DNA of 64,000 bases from Lindgomyces ingoldianus. Lineage: Eukaryota; Ascomycota; Dothideomycetes; Pleosporales; Lindgomycetaceae. Positions within the stretch are counted from its first letter, which is position 1, and each line of letters opens with the position of its first letter. Positions 46,285-59,034 of the stretch are shown here, in pieces. The stretch spans positions 3,291,957 through 3,355,956 of the forward strand of contig NW_022985162.1 in assembly GCF_010093535.1 (NCBI RefSeq), written 5' to 3'. The position numbers were made by a program, and so were the translations under genes. Under the pieces are notes generated by a model that had not been told where the DNA came from, searched no databases, and saw only the letters and a program-made list of their open reading frames with translations.

Positions 46285-49200
46285 GTACCCCCCCTCTTAT
46301 TAAAAAAGGAATCCTTTACATTAGTAGTTCTAGCATTAAGTTGTCTTTATTAGGGTACAAGTTTAGTTTAAATAGGTATTAAGCATAGAATTAAGTTACT
46401 GCAGAGTTCTTTTATAAAGCTTTTATAAGTTCCTATAACAGTTTATTATATCTAGTCTATTTTATAAAGTATTTATAAATACATTTCTTTTTATTAAACT
46501 AGATCTATTTAACATTTTCTATAACATATTCTAGTTTGTTATTTATAATAATAAGTTTAAGTAGTAAGTTTAGCTGTTTAGGTAAATAGTTAAATTTAGA
46601 AGCTACTTAGCGCAGCAATAATACATAGAACACAGGGTGTATTTTTATGCTGTTAGGTAGAATTAATTAGTAAGCATGTAATAAAACTATATAGGCTACT
46701 ATAAAAGGGCTAAGGTTTTTTTAATTAAGTTTCTTTAATTATTAGTTTATTTAGATATTTCTAGTGTCTAGCTAGACTTTCTTACTAGCTGCATACGCAG
46801 AGGTAAGAGTTTAGAATTAGTTTACATACTTTTATTAAAAAGCTTAAGCCTATGTAAGCTTTTTATAAATATATTTAGATATATTTTAAATTTTATTAAT
46901 AAGTTTATTTATGTCTATTACTTATATAAATTAATAAGTTAGTTAAGAGGTATTTAAAGGTAGTTTAAATCTTATTTAAAGGTAGTATCTATAGTTTACT
47001 AAGAATAAAGATACTTATGTTAATTTAGATATTATGTTATTAGCTTTAAACTATGCTATAGCTAACTATTTTACCTAGTTATCTTACTAGTAGTTTATGT
47101 ATACTTATAGGACTTATTTTATTATAGTGTTTACATTCTTAGTCTAGCTGTTAGTCTCTAGGTAAAAAGCTGTAAATAAATAGAAGATAATTTAAAGCTA
47201 TTTATAAAGTTTGTCTTAAAAGGCTAAGACAAACTGTGTACCTTTATTTAATATAATTATGTTAGGTAGGCTATAGTAAACTTATACATATTAGTAGAAT
47301 AACTAGGCTATATTAGAGGCAGTTATAAAGAAACATAGTATTAAGTATTAATACTTAGTTAAGTAATTAACAACTACTATAATATTTATATACTCTTTAG
47401 ATAAAAGTAGGTTTATAATAAAATTAATTAATATGTCTTTTTAAGCTTATTTAGGGATTAGAAGTAGTTTAAGTAGGCTATTATATCTTTCTTAAAAGGC
47501 CTTTACTTTATAGTAAGTATAGCAACATAATATATATTAGCGTACAGTATAGAACATGCAGGGCTAGTAGTACTCTCTCTGTAGTAGGTTAAGAGTCTTT
47601 CCTCTGCCTAGGTGTCCTTTAATAGGTAAGTTATGTATAATTTAGAGTAGTTTAATTCTTAGTTTATTAAAATTAAAAATTATAAGTTAGTTATAGTAAT
47701 ATAGCTTACTATTTTAGTTTTTATAGTTAGCTAGTGTTACCTTTTTTAACTAACTAGCGCTGTTTTAGAGTAGGTTTAAAGTTTTTTAAATAAATTTATT
47801 ATTTAGATACTTATTAGTAATAATTTAATTAATTATTTAATTTATTTTATTTAGGTTAAGGTCTAAAAATAGCTTAAGTTAAAGTAAAGTTTAGTGTTAA
47901 GCCTTTTACACTTTTTTTTAAGTAAGAATGTTTTAGAATTACTTTATAAAGGCATCTAGTTTCTCTTTATCTTAACTAAGATAATAAGTAATCTTAAAAT
48001 TAAAATAAAATAAGTATTTAGACTAATAGGCTTATTAGTAGCTAAGTTATTTTATAGTTACAAAGTACTATAAGTTCTTATAGTTAGATAAGACCTATAT
48101 TAAATGTGCTGCACCTTCTAGTTTAGGTTGCTATTATTTAAAGTAGTGTACTATAGTAAGTAATTTTTTATTATAGATTTTATAATTACTTTCTACAGAA
48201 CTTATTCTTTTTAAAAAGTATATAATAGGCCTAATAGTCTTATCTAGCTTAGTCTAGAAAAAAACTTCTGCTACTATGTAGTCTAAGGCATTAGCTTTTA
48301 TAAGTATTAGTAGTTTAAAGTTAAAGTAGTAAAGTATTAAAGCTTTAGTAAAAGCTTTCTTTAGCTAGTTAAAAAACTATTAGTAATTTAAGTTAAAGTT
48401 AAATTAAATTCCTTTTTTAGTAAGTGTAATTATAAGGCTTACTTACTATAAAAAGTTGTTAATAAATTATTAGTAAAAGTTAGTAAATTTTATAAAAGCT
48501 TAAATATTTTTTATGTCTTTTAAGTATTACTAATCTAGCATAGTTTAAACTTTAATAAGGTCTATTTAGATGCTATCTATAAAGATTACATATTCTAAAT
48601 ATGTAACCTTTAATTAGTAGAACTTACATTTATTTATGTTAAGTTATAGACCTACTTCTTCTATAGCTTTTAGCACTAGGCGTACATGCTGTTTATGCTC
48701 TAAAAGGCTATTACTATAGATTAGAATATTATTAATATACATAGTATAGAACATGTCTAGGTAGGGTTAGAGTAAGTTGTTTATAAAATGTTAAAAAGTA
48801 CTAGGCGTGTTAGCTAAGCTAAAGAGCATTACTAAGTACTTAAATAGTCTATATTAGGTCTAAAACACTGTTAGCTACTTATTACCCTTTACTATTTTTA
48901 GCTTATTAAAGGCAGTAATAATATCTAACTTTATAAAATACTTTACTTTACTTAGTTAGCTTAAAGTTTTTTATAAAAAAGAAATTAAGTATTAGTTTTT
49001 AATAGTAATAGTATTTAGTTTTTAATAGTTAACATAGAATTAAAGCCTACCTTTAAGTTTCTTTATAAATAGTATAAGTAATACTACTAGTAAAAAGCTA
49101 GCTTAAATAAACCTTTTTTTTAGGTTCTTATTAAAGTATTTTTAAAGCACTTTTAATTTATTTAGTAACATCTTATATAGTGGCCTATAACTAGGTTATT

Positions 49201-51310
49201 TACTAGGCTTAAAAGTTATTTAGTAATTATATAAATGTTATATTAAAAGCTTATTAGACTTATCTTAAAAAAAAACATGTAATATATTATAGTAGTCTTA
49301 AAAAACTATTATTTTTAAGTTAGTATATTTTTAAATAGCTAAAGCTTAGTTTATATTAGAAATTATAACTACATAGATTTTATAATCTAGTTATTAAGCT
49401 AGGGTTATAAATAGGGCAGGTCTTATGTAGTAGATGTCTATCTACTGTTTAAGTCCTAGTTTATGTCTAAATTAGGTAAGTAAAAGTTTTTTAAAAGCTT
49501 TTTTTTTTAAGTTTAAGTAGTTGTTAAATTATTTTATATAGCTTATTTTAGTAAAAGGCCTAGCTTATTAGCCTTACTTAAGTAGTTTTTTTTAGGTTAT
49601 TAGAAAGTAGGTTTAAAAACCTTCTATATTAAGTACTATTTAAGTATTGTTTAGGTGTAAGCATAAGCATATATTTTAGCATTAAAAAGAGTTAAAGTTT
49701 AGAACTTACTCTTAGTAATTAAAAGTAACTTTATGCTAATATAGCTATAGTTATTCTAGGATTAAGTTATAATATTCTATGTTTATTACATAGAGCTTAA
49801 TCTGCTCCTTGTAGTGTTAGTAGGTAATTATAATAGTTATAGTACAAAAGATACAACTTTTTTTAAGTTATTTTTTATTAAATTTAGTTAGATAAATTAT
49901 TTAAGTAAGCAGTATTAATTAAAGATTTAGTTTATGCACTAGTTTTTTATTAATGTAACTTATACTATTTACTTTTACATTAATAAAAGCTTATATTAAA
50001 GCTAATATAGTTTTTTATTATAAATATATAGAAATATTAACTTAGTACTTTTAGTTATTAGTAGAAGACTTAGCCTATAAGTTAGTAAAGATCTAGTGTT
50101 AAATTAGTCCTAGAGAGTAACTTAGCCCTAGGACAAGCCTTTTTATAGGCTTCTACTGCTATAGCTGCAGCTACATTAAAAGTAGTAAAAAGAATTAGAG
50201 CTTAAATATAAGTTAAAGCTCTTATAAAAATAAAATTAAAATAGTAAAAATTTTTAATAAGTGCTAGCAGCACTACTTATGTAGACTTAAAAAAAAAGAA
50301 TAAAGTAGTTTTAAAAAATATAACTATACTTACTGCACTTAAAGTATTAACTTTTTTTTTTATAATTTTTATACTTTCTAGAACTAACTAGAGCATAATT
50401 TAAATTAATTTTTATTATATTAGAGTTCTTATTTATAACTATGCTAGTTTAGGGGCGTATTAAAGCTTATATAAGGAGGAACCTTATGTTATTATTATAG
50501 GTAGCAATTAGGTTTACATACATGTTAAGGTTGTTTAGAAGGGGTTCTTTTACTATAGCATGTTACAGTTTAGTTAAAAGGGAGTTATATAGGGCTATAA
50601 TTAGACCTATTTTATTTAGGCCTATATTAGATGCAAGTTAGTAGAACTTAGTAAAGTGTAAAGTAAAGCTTTTTTTTTTTTATTATAAAGTGTTTAGGTA
50701 ACTTAGAGCTATTAACTTTTTATTTAAGTCTTTATAAGTTACTTATAAAAACACTATAAATTAATCTAAGTTAATAATATTTTTATTTATTAGTAAGTTA
50801 ATTAAGGCTGTTATATTATAGTTAAGTTAAAAGTAGGCATATAGTAACTAAAAGTGTTTAAAGAGGAATTAGTCTATGTTTTCTTTAAGTTTATATTAGA
50901 GCTTATATAGAAAAAAAAGTAGGTCTTTTTATTTTTTATTAAATAGTAAAGAATTAAAAAGTTAGTTAAATTTTATTACTAAATTAAAAAGGTTATAAGT
51001 TATAGGTAGTATTAAGCAGAAAAAAGTTAAGCTATCTCTAGACTTTTAAGTAAGCTTTAAGGCTAGTAAGTTCTTAGTTCTTACTACTATAATAAAAGTT
51101 AAAGTAAAAATAGACTACTTAATAACATAAAGCTATTTTTTAAAGTCTTTTTAAAAAGCTTTAAAGCTTATAATATAGTAGCTTTTTTATAAAGTAAGCG
51201 CTTTTTAAAAAGCTTTTTAGCTTACTTTAATAGCTTAAAGTTATGCAAGTACTAAGCTTATTAAATTAGATTTAGAGGCTATTCTTAGCTAAAGTTTTAA
51301 CACAATGTAA

Positions 51311-51628
51311 TGTTATAATTATATATAAGTAAAGTTATAGAGCTTTACAAAAGTCTAGTTTAATTACTACATAAAGTATTATAGTAGGTATAAGATGTTA
51401 TGTAAGAAATAAAAAAGTTTAGAAGAAAATTAGTAATTAAATACTTAGCTTAAAAGTCTAAGCGCTTTAGGTATAAATTAAGCCTATTCTAGGTTTAGTT
51501 AGTGTTAAGGCAGTTTATGCTTAAGTTTATGTCTATGTTATGTTGTGTTTATATTAGACGTGCACTAATAATACTCTAGTACGCGTCTAATACAGTTATG
51601 TCTGGGATCTGGGGAGGATACTGTGACA
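51311..51628 (-). repeat. 5' LTR of element B2
   Basis: 318 bp. The outer right end (GGGATCTGGGGAGGATACTGTGACA region) is un-RIPed; the inner left end is heavily mutated (TGTTATAATT for TGTCACGATT). Confidence 0.93.
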
Positions 51629-51633
51629 CCCGC

Positions 51634-52390
51634 CTTTATTGCAACTTCACCCCTACATAACCGGTTTCCTTTAAAATTTCTAGATGCTGCTTTGGTATAG
51701 CCTCTTAGATAGGGTTTGAAATCTTGAAGCATATTGTGATTTTGTTTCAGAGCTACCGTCGTCGTTCTTGAAAAGGTGCTCTCGCTAAAGCTAGCTAGGA
51801 GTGCAAGGTCTTGGGAGCTCAAAAGCGCCCTAAGCTAGCCATATAGGACAAAGCATCAAGTCGGCAGAACGTGCAAGAGGTGCAAGGCTAAAGTACAAAA
51901 ACCTTCAGCATGACAGCATCTGAATTAAGCCAGAGCCATTAGTTCTATCACTCAATGCTTCAGTGCATAGCATTTGAAACTATGCAAAAACAATGGGAAG
52001 GTTGAGCGAATTTTACCTAGATCCTAGCATCTCCGAATTAGATGTCTTTCGGTCGCCCGACATGTCAGTGTTTATTATAGCTAGTGGCTAAAAACTCGGG
52101 GACCCGCAGAGACAATGGGGCTGCGTTATAGAGCTTATGTAATGGCTAGTGTTGAGGAGAGTTGCGAGCTTGGCGCTCGGTAGTGGTTCGCAACATGCAG
52201 AATAAGCGAGTGTATAGAATGGCTACAGATCCTAACATCTCGTTGTAAGGTGATTGGCCACTCCTCGGGCCACCCAAAAACCGAGTACAATATAGGGAAA
52301 TCCATCCCTTAATATCTCGACAGAGTAACGATAAATTCTAAAATCTTATAATTCGCCTTCTATACCTAATTTCAGCCCGATGTTAATTTC
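51634..52390. other. Spacer of mixed composition
   Basis: Un-RIPed or lightly RIPed DNA, about 760 bp, without a recognisable gene. The one 85-codon minus ORF (51565-51822) overlaps the B2 LTR and is not supported. Confidence 0.5.
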
Positions 52391-52395
52391 TATAG

Positions 52396-52696
52396 TGTAA
52401 CGGCGCAGGCAAGACAATGGGTCCGAATGCGGTGGGAATCCACTCAGAGGCATATGGGAGTGCGTGGGGACTCTGAACCTGGGAATGCCATTGACACCTA
52501 TAGGCCTTGTACGAAAGGATATCAGAAAACTACCGAGCTAGCTACGGGGGCGAGGTGCGACTAAATACATGAGGGAATAGGGGTACAGCAGGGGGCAGGG
52601 CAGAGTCGGGGCCAGGTCGAGGTCGGAGCCGATACGGGGACCCTTCGGATAGGTTCCGGACGACCCGAGATGGAACGATTCATGAGAATCGTTACA
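52396..52696 (-). repeat. Solo LTR of family A, nearly un-RIPed
   Basis: 301 bp homologous to the 290-bp family A LTR, with intact ends TGTAACGGCG...GAATCGTTACA. It is flanked by the 5-bp duplication TATAG (52391-52395 and 52697-52701), proving LTR-LTR recombination of a former insertion. It carries almost no RIP changes, consistent with being shorter than the length RIP is thought to need. Confidence 0.93.
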
Positions 52697-52701
52697 TATA
52701 G

Positions 52702-53820
52702 GTATAAGCCTTCTAGATACTAAATTTTCGAGTTTGGACCCCAATTTGCTCATCTTGGACCTCCCAGATTGATTGAAATAATTCAGAGCCGTGGGGCTCC
52801 TCGAGAGTGTGTCGCATGTGATTTCCGACAGAGTTTCAGTGTGAGAGCACTGTGAAGCAGGAAGCATGAAGCGTAGAAGGGGGTACAGGATAGTATTAAT
52901 AGACGAATCCTTGAGGAGACTCAGGGGTTCGTGAGAGGATATATATATATGTGCTAGGGCACGTGACAGGACGTTATGTGCCTAAGGCTAGGCTAAGGGC
53001 TTTCTAGAGAGAGTCTAAGGCATGTCTAAGTTAACTGTGACATAGCCCCCCTTCTTCTGCAAGTTGTCCTTAACTCTGCAATTAAATAGGTAGAATATTA
53101 AAGTAACTTAGACTAGCCCTAGGCAGACCTGCAGTAGGAACTATAAGCTTCTTAACTTCTAAAAGTAGGCTTTAAAAAAGATTTATAACATAATATTAAA
53201 AACTAGTTGTAAAGACTTTTTTATTTTATGCTAAAAATTTAACTCTTATAACTATAAAAGTGCCTCTGTTTACTTTATTAAAAGTAAGGTTTATATGTAA
53301 AAGCGCTGGTTAATAAACATAAACTACTATAAAAGCGCTTAATCTTAGTTTACTGTTTTATAATAGTTTTTTCTACAAGAGAGTTTATCTTTTAATAAAT
53401 AAAATAAATAAGTTTAATAGGAAATATTTAAGCTTTTAAATTACTTACTATTACTTTTAAATTTAACTATAATGTATAATTAAAAGCTCTGAGTGCCTAT
53501 AGTCTAGATCTATCTAGTTCTAGGTCTAAAAGAGTTGTCTGTCTAGGTTAGCTAGTCTACAAATCTAGGATAGAGAAAACAGAACATGCAAACAAAATAT
53601 AAAAAGTAAATAAAAGGCACACTAGTTTTAACCCTATATAAATATAAGCAGATCTATTCTACTAGTAGTAGTCTAGCATATATTAAACTATATCTAACAC
53701 TAGTAATTAACTAATTTGTAAACACTGTTTAGTATAATTTAAACTAAAGAAATTAAGAATGCTTAGCAGATTATAAGGCACTAAAAAGTAAAAAAAGTAA
53801 GATTAAAAATTAAGTAAAAA
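52702..53820 (-). mobile_element. Probable LTR end and internal remnant of another retroelement
   Basis: At 53037-53043 TGTGACA is followed by TAGCCCCCCTTCTTC, which on the minus strand looks like a polypurine tract next to an LTR start TGTCACAG. The LTR may start near 52839 (TGTGAGAG). The internal sequence from 53044 is RIPed and no domain is readable. Confidence 0.4.
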
Positions 53821-53844
53821 AAGTAAGAATTATATAATAACAAG

Positions 53845-54070
53845 CCCTGTCTTCACTATTGTGTAGCACAAATAGCTTAATAGGATATGTTAGCTATATT
53901 CCACAAGAATACAAAGGTGAGGAGATGGAAGGGTTAGAGGCTGGCGGCCTTAAGTAGCCAGCCATTGGCCCGGCAGAACCCATCTCCGAGCCGCGCTAGT
54001 CGCAGGCAGTGAGCTGAGCTATGTACATAGATCCTAGTATAATGTAACTAACTAGCCACGAATAGTGCAG
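53845..54070. mobile_element. Small TIR element (MITE-like) in the minisatellite
   Basis: About 220 bp of GC-rich DNA interrupts the AATTAAGTAAG repeat. Its ends are imperfect inverted repeats (AGCCCTGTCTTCACTATT at left; the complement of AATAGTGCAGGGCT at right), suggesting a non-autonomous hAT-like element. The duplication is unclear. Confidence 0.5.
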
Positions 54071-54360
54071 GGCTGTCACAAATTAAGTAAGAAAAGCAAG
54101 AATTAAATAAAGAAAGTAAAGATGAAGTAAGAATTAAGTAAGAAGTAAAAATTAGGTAAAAAAAGAAAAAATTAAGTAAGAATTAAGTAAGAATTAAGTA
54201 AGAATTAAGTAAGAATTAAGTAAGAATTAAGTAAGAATTAAGCAAAGATTAAGTAAAAAAAGTAAGAATTAAGTAAAAAATAAAGATTAAGTAAGAAAAG
54301 TAAGAATTAAGTAAATAACGCTAGAATTAAGTAAGGATTAAGTAAAAAAAAAGAAAAAGT
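54071..54360. repeat. Minisatellite, unit GAATTAAGTAA (11 bp)
   Basis: At least six perfect consecutive 11-bp units at about 54175-54240, with many degenerate units on both sides. Related units also occur left of the inserted MITE (about 53800-53845). Confidence 0.88.
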
Positions 54361-55694
54361 AATTAGTGTTCCTATATTATATTTAGCGCAATCCTTAACT
54401 AAGACCTAAAGAGTTCTAGATCTCTACCTTCCTCTAGCAGAAATATAATAAGTAGATAAGTAGTAATCTTTAGCTTAAAGCAGAAGCTAAGTAGCTTGAG
54501 TGATCTGTACAGATCACTTGACAAGAAACCACAGAGCACGCTAAGACATTCTAAAGTATATAGTCAACGCAAATTGCAACCTTGGCAATTCGTAGTTAAT
54601 GCAATCTAGTCTTTCTAACGCTTGCTTTGCAACAACCTAAATTGTCGACTTCAACGATCTATTGCCTACCACAACACCCTACTCTTCGCTATAGGTACTA
54701 ACCAGCTAGAGTACTTATCTCGAAAGCCCCCTCCTCTCGTCACCTACGCTTCACCTCTTCAAACTTAACATAAACCCACATACAGCAAGCATATTATAGA
54801 GTCACCGCTCTGTTATAGAAGATGTCTATTTAGAGATGTCTAGATATCTATATAGAGGTTTCCCTTAGATATTGCTAATTAAAGCTTCTTTTGTATAATG
54901 TTATTATATAATAAGAATGTATCTTACATTACTTTATTAACTTTAGAGTAAGTAGTTGTAATATAACCTCTAACCTCTAGATTTAGAACTTTACAAAACA
55001 TGTAAAACTCTAGCTATTTAACTATTTAAAACACAAGCCTTTGTATAGTTATTAATAAAACAAGCGCTACAGTAATAGCATCCTAATTTAGTGCATTTTA
55101 AAGGACTAGTGTATTAATATTATTTAACTACTCTCTATTGCGCAGCTAGGTGTAAAGATGTTAAAGTTAATTATAGATTTTTATACAAACAAGTCTATTT
55201 ACCTTTTAAAGCAGATATTATATTTAGTCTTTAAGTAAATTTAAAAGTTTGTAGTAGACTTTCAGCAACGTAATGTTTTTATGTAATGTTTACAGTACAT
55301 TAGCTTTATTCTCTTGTAATGTGTAACCTTCTCTTTGTATAGCAATTAAGTATGTTTCTATAGAGTAGAAGTTTTCTATTGCGCCTAGTTTAAAGCCTTC
55401 TCTGTAGCAAAGAAGTCTAATGTTAGTGTAAAAAGTAATAAATTAGCTTTAGAAGCTATTATATTTAAACAAATATTTATACAATGCTAAGCTATATAAA
55501 TTTTTAAAAGATGCTAAGAAAATCTATGCAAATATTACAAATCTACTAATATTTGCTAATACACGCAAGTATTAATTAGTAACAATATTAATTAATTTAA
55601 TTAGCATATATTTATATTAAAAACCACGCTAATAAGCACCTAGAAGCACAAGGTTCTAAGGCGTCACCTTGTAAAAAAAAGAGGATAATATAAG
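54361..55694. other. AT-rich repeat-derived DNA with a 20-bp perfect palindrome
   Basis: Contains a 20-bp perfect palindrome at 54499-54518, followed by less AT-rich DNA (54520-54780) and then RIPed sequence to 55690. No transposase, RT or host gene could be read. Confidence 0.4.
54499..54518. other. Perfect 20-bp palindrome
   Basis: AGTGATCTGTACAGATCACT is its own reverse complement. It might mark a recombination or integration junction, or a dimeric protein-binding site; nothing else supports a role. Confidence 0.6.
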
Positions 55695-55856
55695 TGTCGC
55701 GTAAGAGAGCACATGGTCCTGGTGTCGCACCTGTGTTTCGGACTAGCAGCCTGAGACACTTGGCGCCGGAGCTCCCACTACATAGGCAGGCTCCCTATAA
55801 GCCTCTCATAGTCAATAGACTTGCTCCTCATTGCTCCCTGATCAGCGGTTGCGACA
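55695..55856. repeat. 162-bp solo LTR (TRIM-size) with 5-bp duplication
   Basis: TGTCGCGTAAGAG...GGTTGCGACA, with inverted TGTCGC/GCGACA ends of TG..CA type. It is flanked by ATAAG on both sides (55690-55694 and 55857-55861). It is GC-rich and un-RIPed inside RIPed DNA. No internal coding region is present. Confidence 0.82.
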
Positions 55857-55861
55857 ATAAG

Positions 55862-56620
55862 AATATATAGCTGTTTTAGCGCTATTAGAGGCCTTTACAG
55901 GTTATCTTTTGTTAGAACAGGTTAGAGCGCAACACGTAGCCCTAGAATAGCTTTTAATGCTTAGGTTGCTGCTATTGTAGCTTAGCAGCAATTTATCTCT
56001 TCTACAATTACACTCTGCTGTTAGTAACTGCCCGCCTACGCTACTACTTATCAGCTTCCACCCTTTATCATTATAGTTAGCGTATAGAAATAATTGCGAA
56101 CAGGAGATTGTTTATGTAAACTCTTGCAGACGCAATTAAAGATTGTACGCTTGTAAAAGACTCTTTCTCTATAGTATATATATAGTAAAGAAGAAGATTT
56201 TTCAATACACTAAGTATATTAGAATATTGTTTAAATATTGCTAATATTTGCTAATGCAACATTTTATTAGTTTGTATTAAATACGATATTATTAATGCTA
56301 ACTCTACGTCTCTAAAAACTACTAAGCAGTGACTAAGTAATTATAGGCTTAATGCTTTATTGCTTAAGCAGACTAACAAGCTGGCTTTAGTCTTACAGTT
56401 GCAATTAGCGTAGGTTACTGTTAGCTATTCTGCTAATAGTTAGATCTTTTAATAGTTCTAAACCTTTTGTAGGCTGTGCGTAGCTCTTATAATTTACAAT
56501 AAAGTAGTTAAACAAATTAAATTAAATTATTTTAAGAAAAAAGAAGGTAGAATTAATCTTTTAGACGTTTTAGATGATTCTCAAAACATAACAGGTTTAT
56601 AGATAACGTAATACAGAGTG
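55862..56620. other. RIPed DNA left of the GPCR gene island
   Basis: AT-rich sequence without readable domains. The transition to normal composition is at about 56580-56640. Confidence 0.5.
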
Positions 56621-56921
56621 GAGAAATCTAAATCTCTAAATATTTAAAGATGTTTTGTACTAATAAACGTGATAAATCCAATTGGGTATCGTGCGGTGCA
56701 ATTAGGTATGTTTGTGTAGTGTATGTGTGCTGCTCTTGTCGCCGCTTACCGAATACAGAGCAAGCAAAGGGACTTTGCCTAGAGGTCACGCTAGGAACTA
56801 GTGATTCACCACTTTTAGAGTGGATGACAGCATTTGGTAGCGCCATGGTCTGTCGAAGCGCACTTCAGTTACGCTGACCCTACTCTTTAGTCGATGCTAA
56901 ACGATGCCGAGCAGTCGATCT

Positions 56922-59034
56922 TCAAGGCAGCTTTGCCCATGCGCCGCTCTGGAAGTACGTGTGCGGATTGCTGACGTTTGAGACTTCGCTCTTAGGCCGA
57001 GATTGGACGTTGACTTCTGTGTTGACTGTGATGCTACCAAGAGGCCGAAGACCAGAGCTGCCGGGTTGGTACTGACGGCTCGAAGCGGATGGAGTCTCAT
57101 GCGTGTGAGCACGATCTGGTATCCTGGTTCGGTCGGCTGGTGGTGAATTTCGCCGAGGCATGGCGATACGCGGAGCAGGTTGTGTCGGAGAAATTGCACG
57201 AACGGAATTTCGGAAGATGTTAACTCCTTGGGGATCGCCCTCAACAGCCGCATTCGGGCCACTGCTGCTGTGGTTCATGTTGTCTTCTGAGGCTTTACGC
57301 GACCCACCCTTAGAGCCTTTCGAATTCGAGCGCTGTAGGATGATTGGGGACTCGGAACTCATAGAGCCGTTCTCCGGATCCTCGCCGTCGCCTGCGGTTG
57401 AACGGTAAAAAGTGCCGAGCTCGATGTCTGCGCTGTTGTGCTTGAGTCGAACTTGGCTCTGAGAGCGTGGTGGCGAGTGTGGATCAACAGCAGTGGCAGA
57501 GTCATTTGACCGATCGGACATACGGCCACGAGTGCTGTCATTGCGAACATTACGAGTGACTACAGAGGCGTTGACCTTCTCTGTTGATGTGTAAAAGCTC
57601 TTGCGAATGCTGGCACCGAACATGTCCGTCGAATCGTGCTTGTCGCTGTGGTGGCGTCGTAACCAGTTTGTTCCTTCGCCGTAGGAATGGCGTGAATGGC
57701 CAGACGAAGACTTGAACTCTTCTTTCAGAAGGGCACGGCGAGTAACTGCGTATAGCACACAGTCAACCCAGCCGCTGCTTGTCATGAGAGTGCCAGCGAA
57801 TACCCAGGCCCATTCTGGAACACTTCGATGGGCATACAAGGCCATCCGGCTAGCAGCCAACGGCAGAGTGAGACCGACGTAAACAATTGGGTAGATAGCC
57901 ATGAGAAGAGCTGCGCGCTTGAACCTCTGGTCGTTGGTATTGACGGTCTTGTTCATAGAGCCGATGGTCTTGCGAGCCACGGACAACTTCCAGAAGAGCG
58001 CTCCGTAAAGGATAATGCAGAGCCCCTGGATAAGGAATATCCAGATGTAGTGGGTTCCAAGGCGCATGTTTTCATGCTCCTCGGCAATCCAGCACTGTCT
58101 AAAGTGTTAGCTGGACGCTACATGAGGATTGAAAGGTTTAACCGGCGTCCGGGATGCCGATACTTAGCCCATTTTGCAACAGCGCGAGAAAGAAAGGCTC
58201 GACTCACCCAAGCTTCCGTATCAACATAGACCCCCGTTCCATACGCAGCAGGAGGGATGATGGTAAGGATGAGACTGAGTATCGCGGTCAGTCCCACACC
58301 CCAGAAAAAAGGTTTATCGCTCAGCCGCCTGCTGAAGCCAACTTGGAAACAAGTGTGGGCTGCTACGGCGAGAACAAAGAAGGCCGAGCCAACATCACCT
58401 GTCGAGTGGGTGAGCACATGAAGATGGCAAAGAGGTGCCAATAAAGGCCTTACCAAAATGAACGATGAAGCCTTGGGCGAAGCAGGCACCGGTGGGCTTG
58501 TTGACAGGGCCTCCGACAGCCCCCGATGTGAGCCAGTAGAATGAAAAGGCGAAGGCGAGAGACTGAACTAAGTCGGCTACCAGGAGGCATATAATTAGGA
58601 CAATATACTGATTATGCCACAAATTTTCCTTGTAGTATGACTTCCATCGCAACATTCGGTTTAGCATGAAGATGAGTAAGAACAGAGTCGTCACGACTGA
58701 GACGAGTGCCATTAAACCCATAGCGACTAGACCATTCCGGATGGTTCGACCTAGATTCGTTAGAACAAGAGTAAACGAACAATAAAGTCAGCTAGGAATG
58801 GCAAGTATTCGTACCATCGTAGGTGGAGGGGTTAAACGGGTCCCTCTTGTGGAGGGGAAGGAGCACGACCATGGGCATCATAGGCATTTTGATAGAATTC
58901 AGGATGGAATGGGCGAACTCTTCGCTCGTTGAAAATTCGTTAGGAAGGGCGCAGGGGAAATTCCCACCAGTGGTTGGTAAGTCTCGGAAGAACGTCGCGG
59001 CGCCAATTGACTTCGGACTCGTCGATTTCTTCAA
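56922..59034 (-). CDS. Git3-like fungal G-protein-coupled receptor (four exons)
   Basis: Exons on the minus strand, 59034-58815, 58750-58454, 58398-58208 and 58094-56922, join in frame to 627 codons including the stop. Introns are 64, 55 and 113 nt, with CTAAC branch sites. The protein has an extracellular N terminus ending FNPSTYDG, then seven hydrophobic segments (for example GLMALVSVVTTLFLLIF, YIVLIICLLVADLVQSLAF, FFVLAVAAHTCF, TAILSLILTII, YIWIFLIQGLCIILYGALF, LLMAIYPIVYVGLTLPL, WVFAGTLMTSSGWVDCVLY). A Ser-rich basic cytoplasmic tail of over 250 residues follows. The layout fits the fungal Git3/Gpr1-type (carbon- or nutrient-sensing, G-alpha-coupled) receptor family. The ligand is unknown. 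The start Met at 59034 is the first in frame; a later Met (MPMMP) is possible. Confidence 0.85.

Larger units (their letters stand above)
45967..51628 (-). mobile_element. Complete Ty3/gypsy LTR retrotransposon B2, RIP-degraded
   Basis: A 5662-bp element with 318-bp LTRs (45967-46284 and 51311-51628) and a 5-bp target duplication CCCGC (45962-45966 and 51629-51633). The polypurine tract (complement CCCCCCTCTTATT) is next to the left LTR, so the element is on the minus strand. Pol remnant: chromodomain at about 46380-46560, integrase at 46900-47700, RNase H at 48000-48350, RT at about 48500-49200 with Y-I-N-N-I-L-I-Y near 48725 in place of Y-x-D-D. Gag remnant: about 49900-51250. It has no antisense ORF between pol and the LTR, unlike families A and D. 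Confidence 0.93.

Noticed and set aside
52538..52867. 109-codon minus ORF
   Set aside because: It runs out of the family A solo LTR into its flank; it is not a conserved gene.
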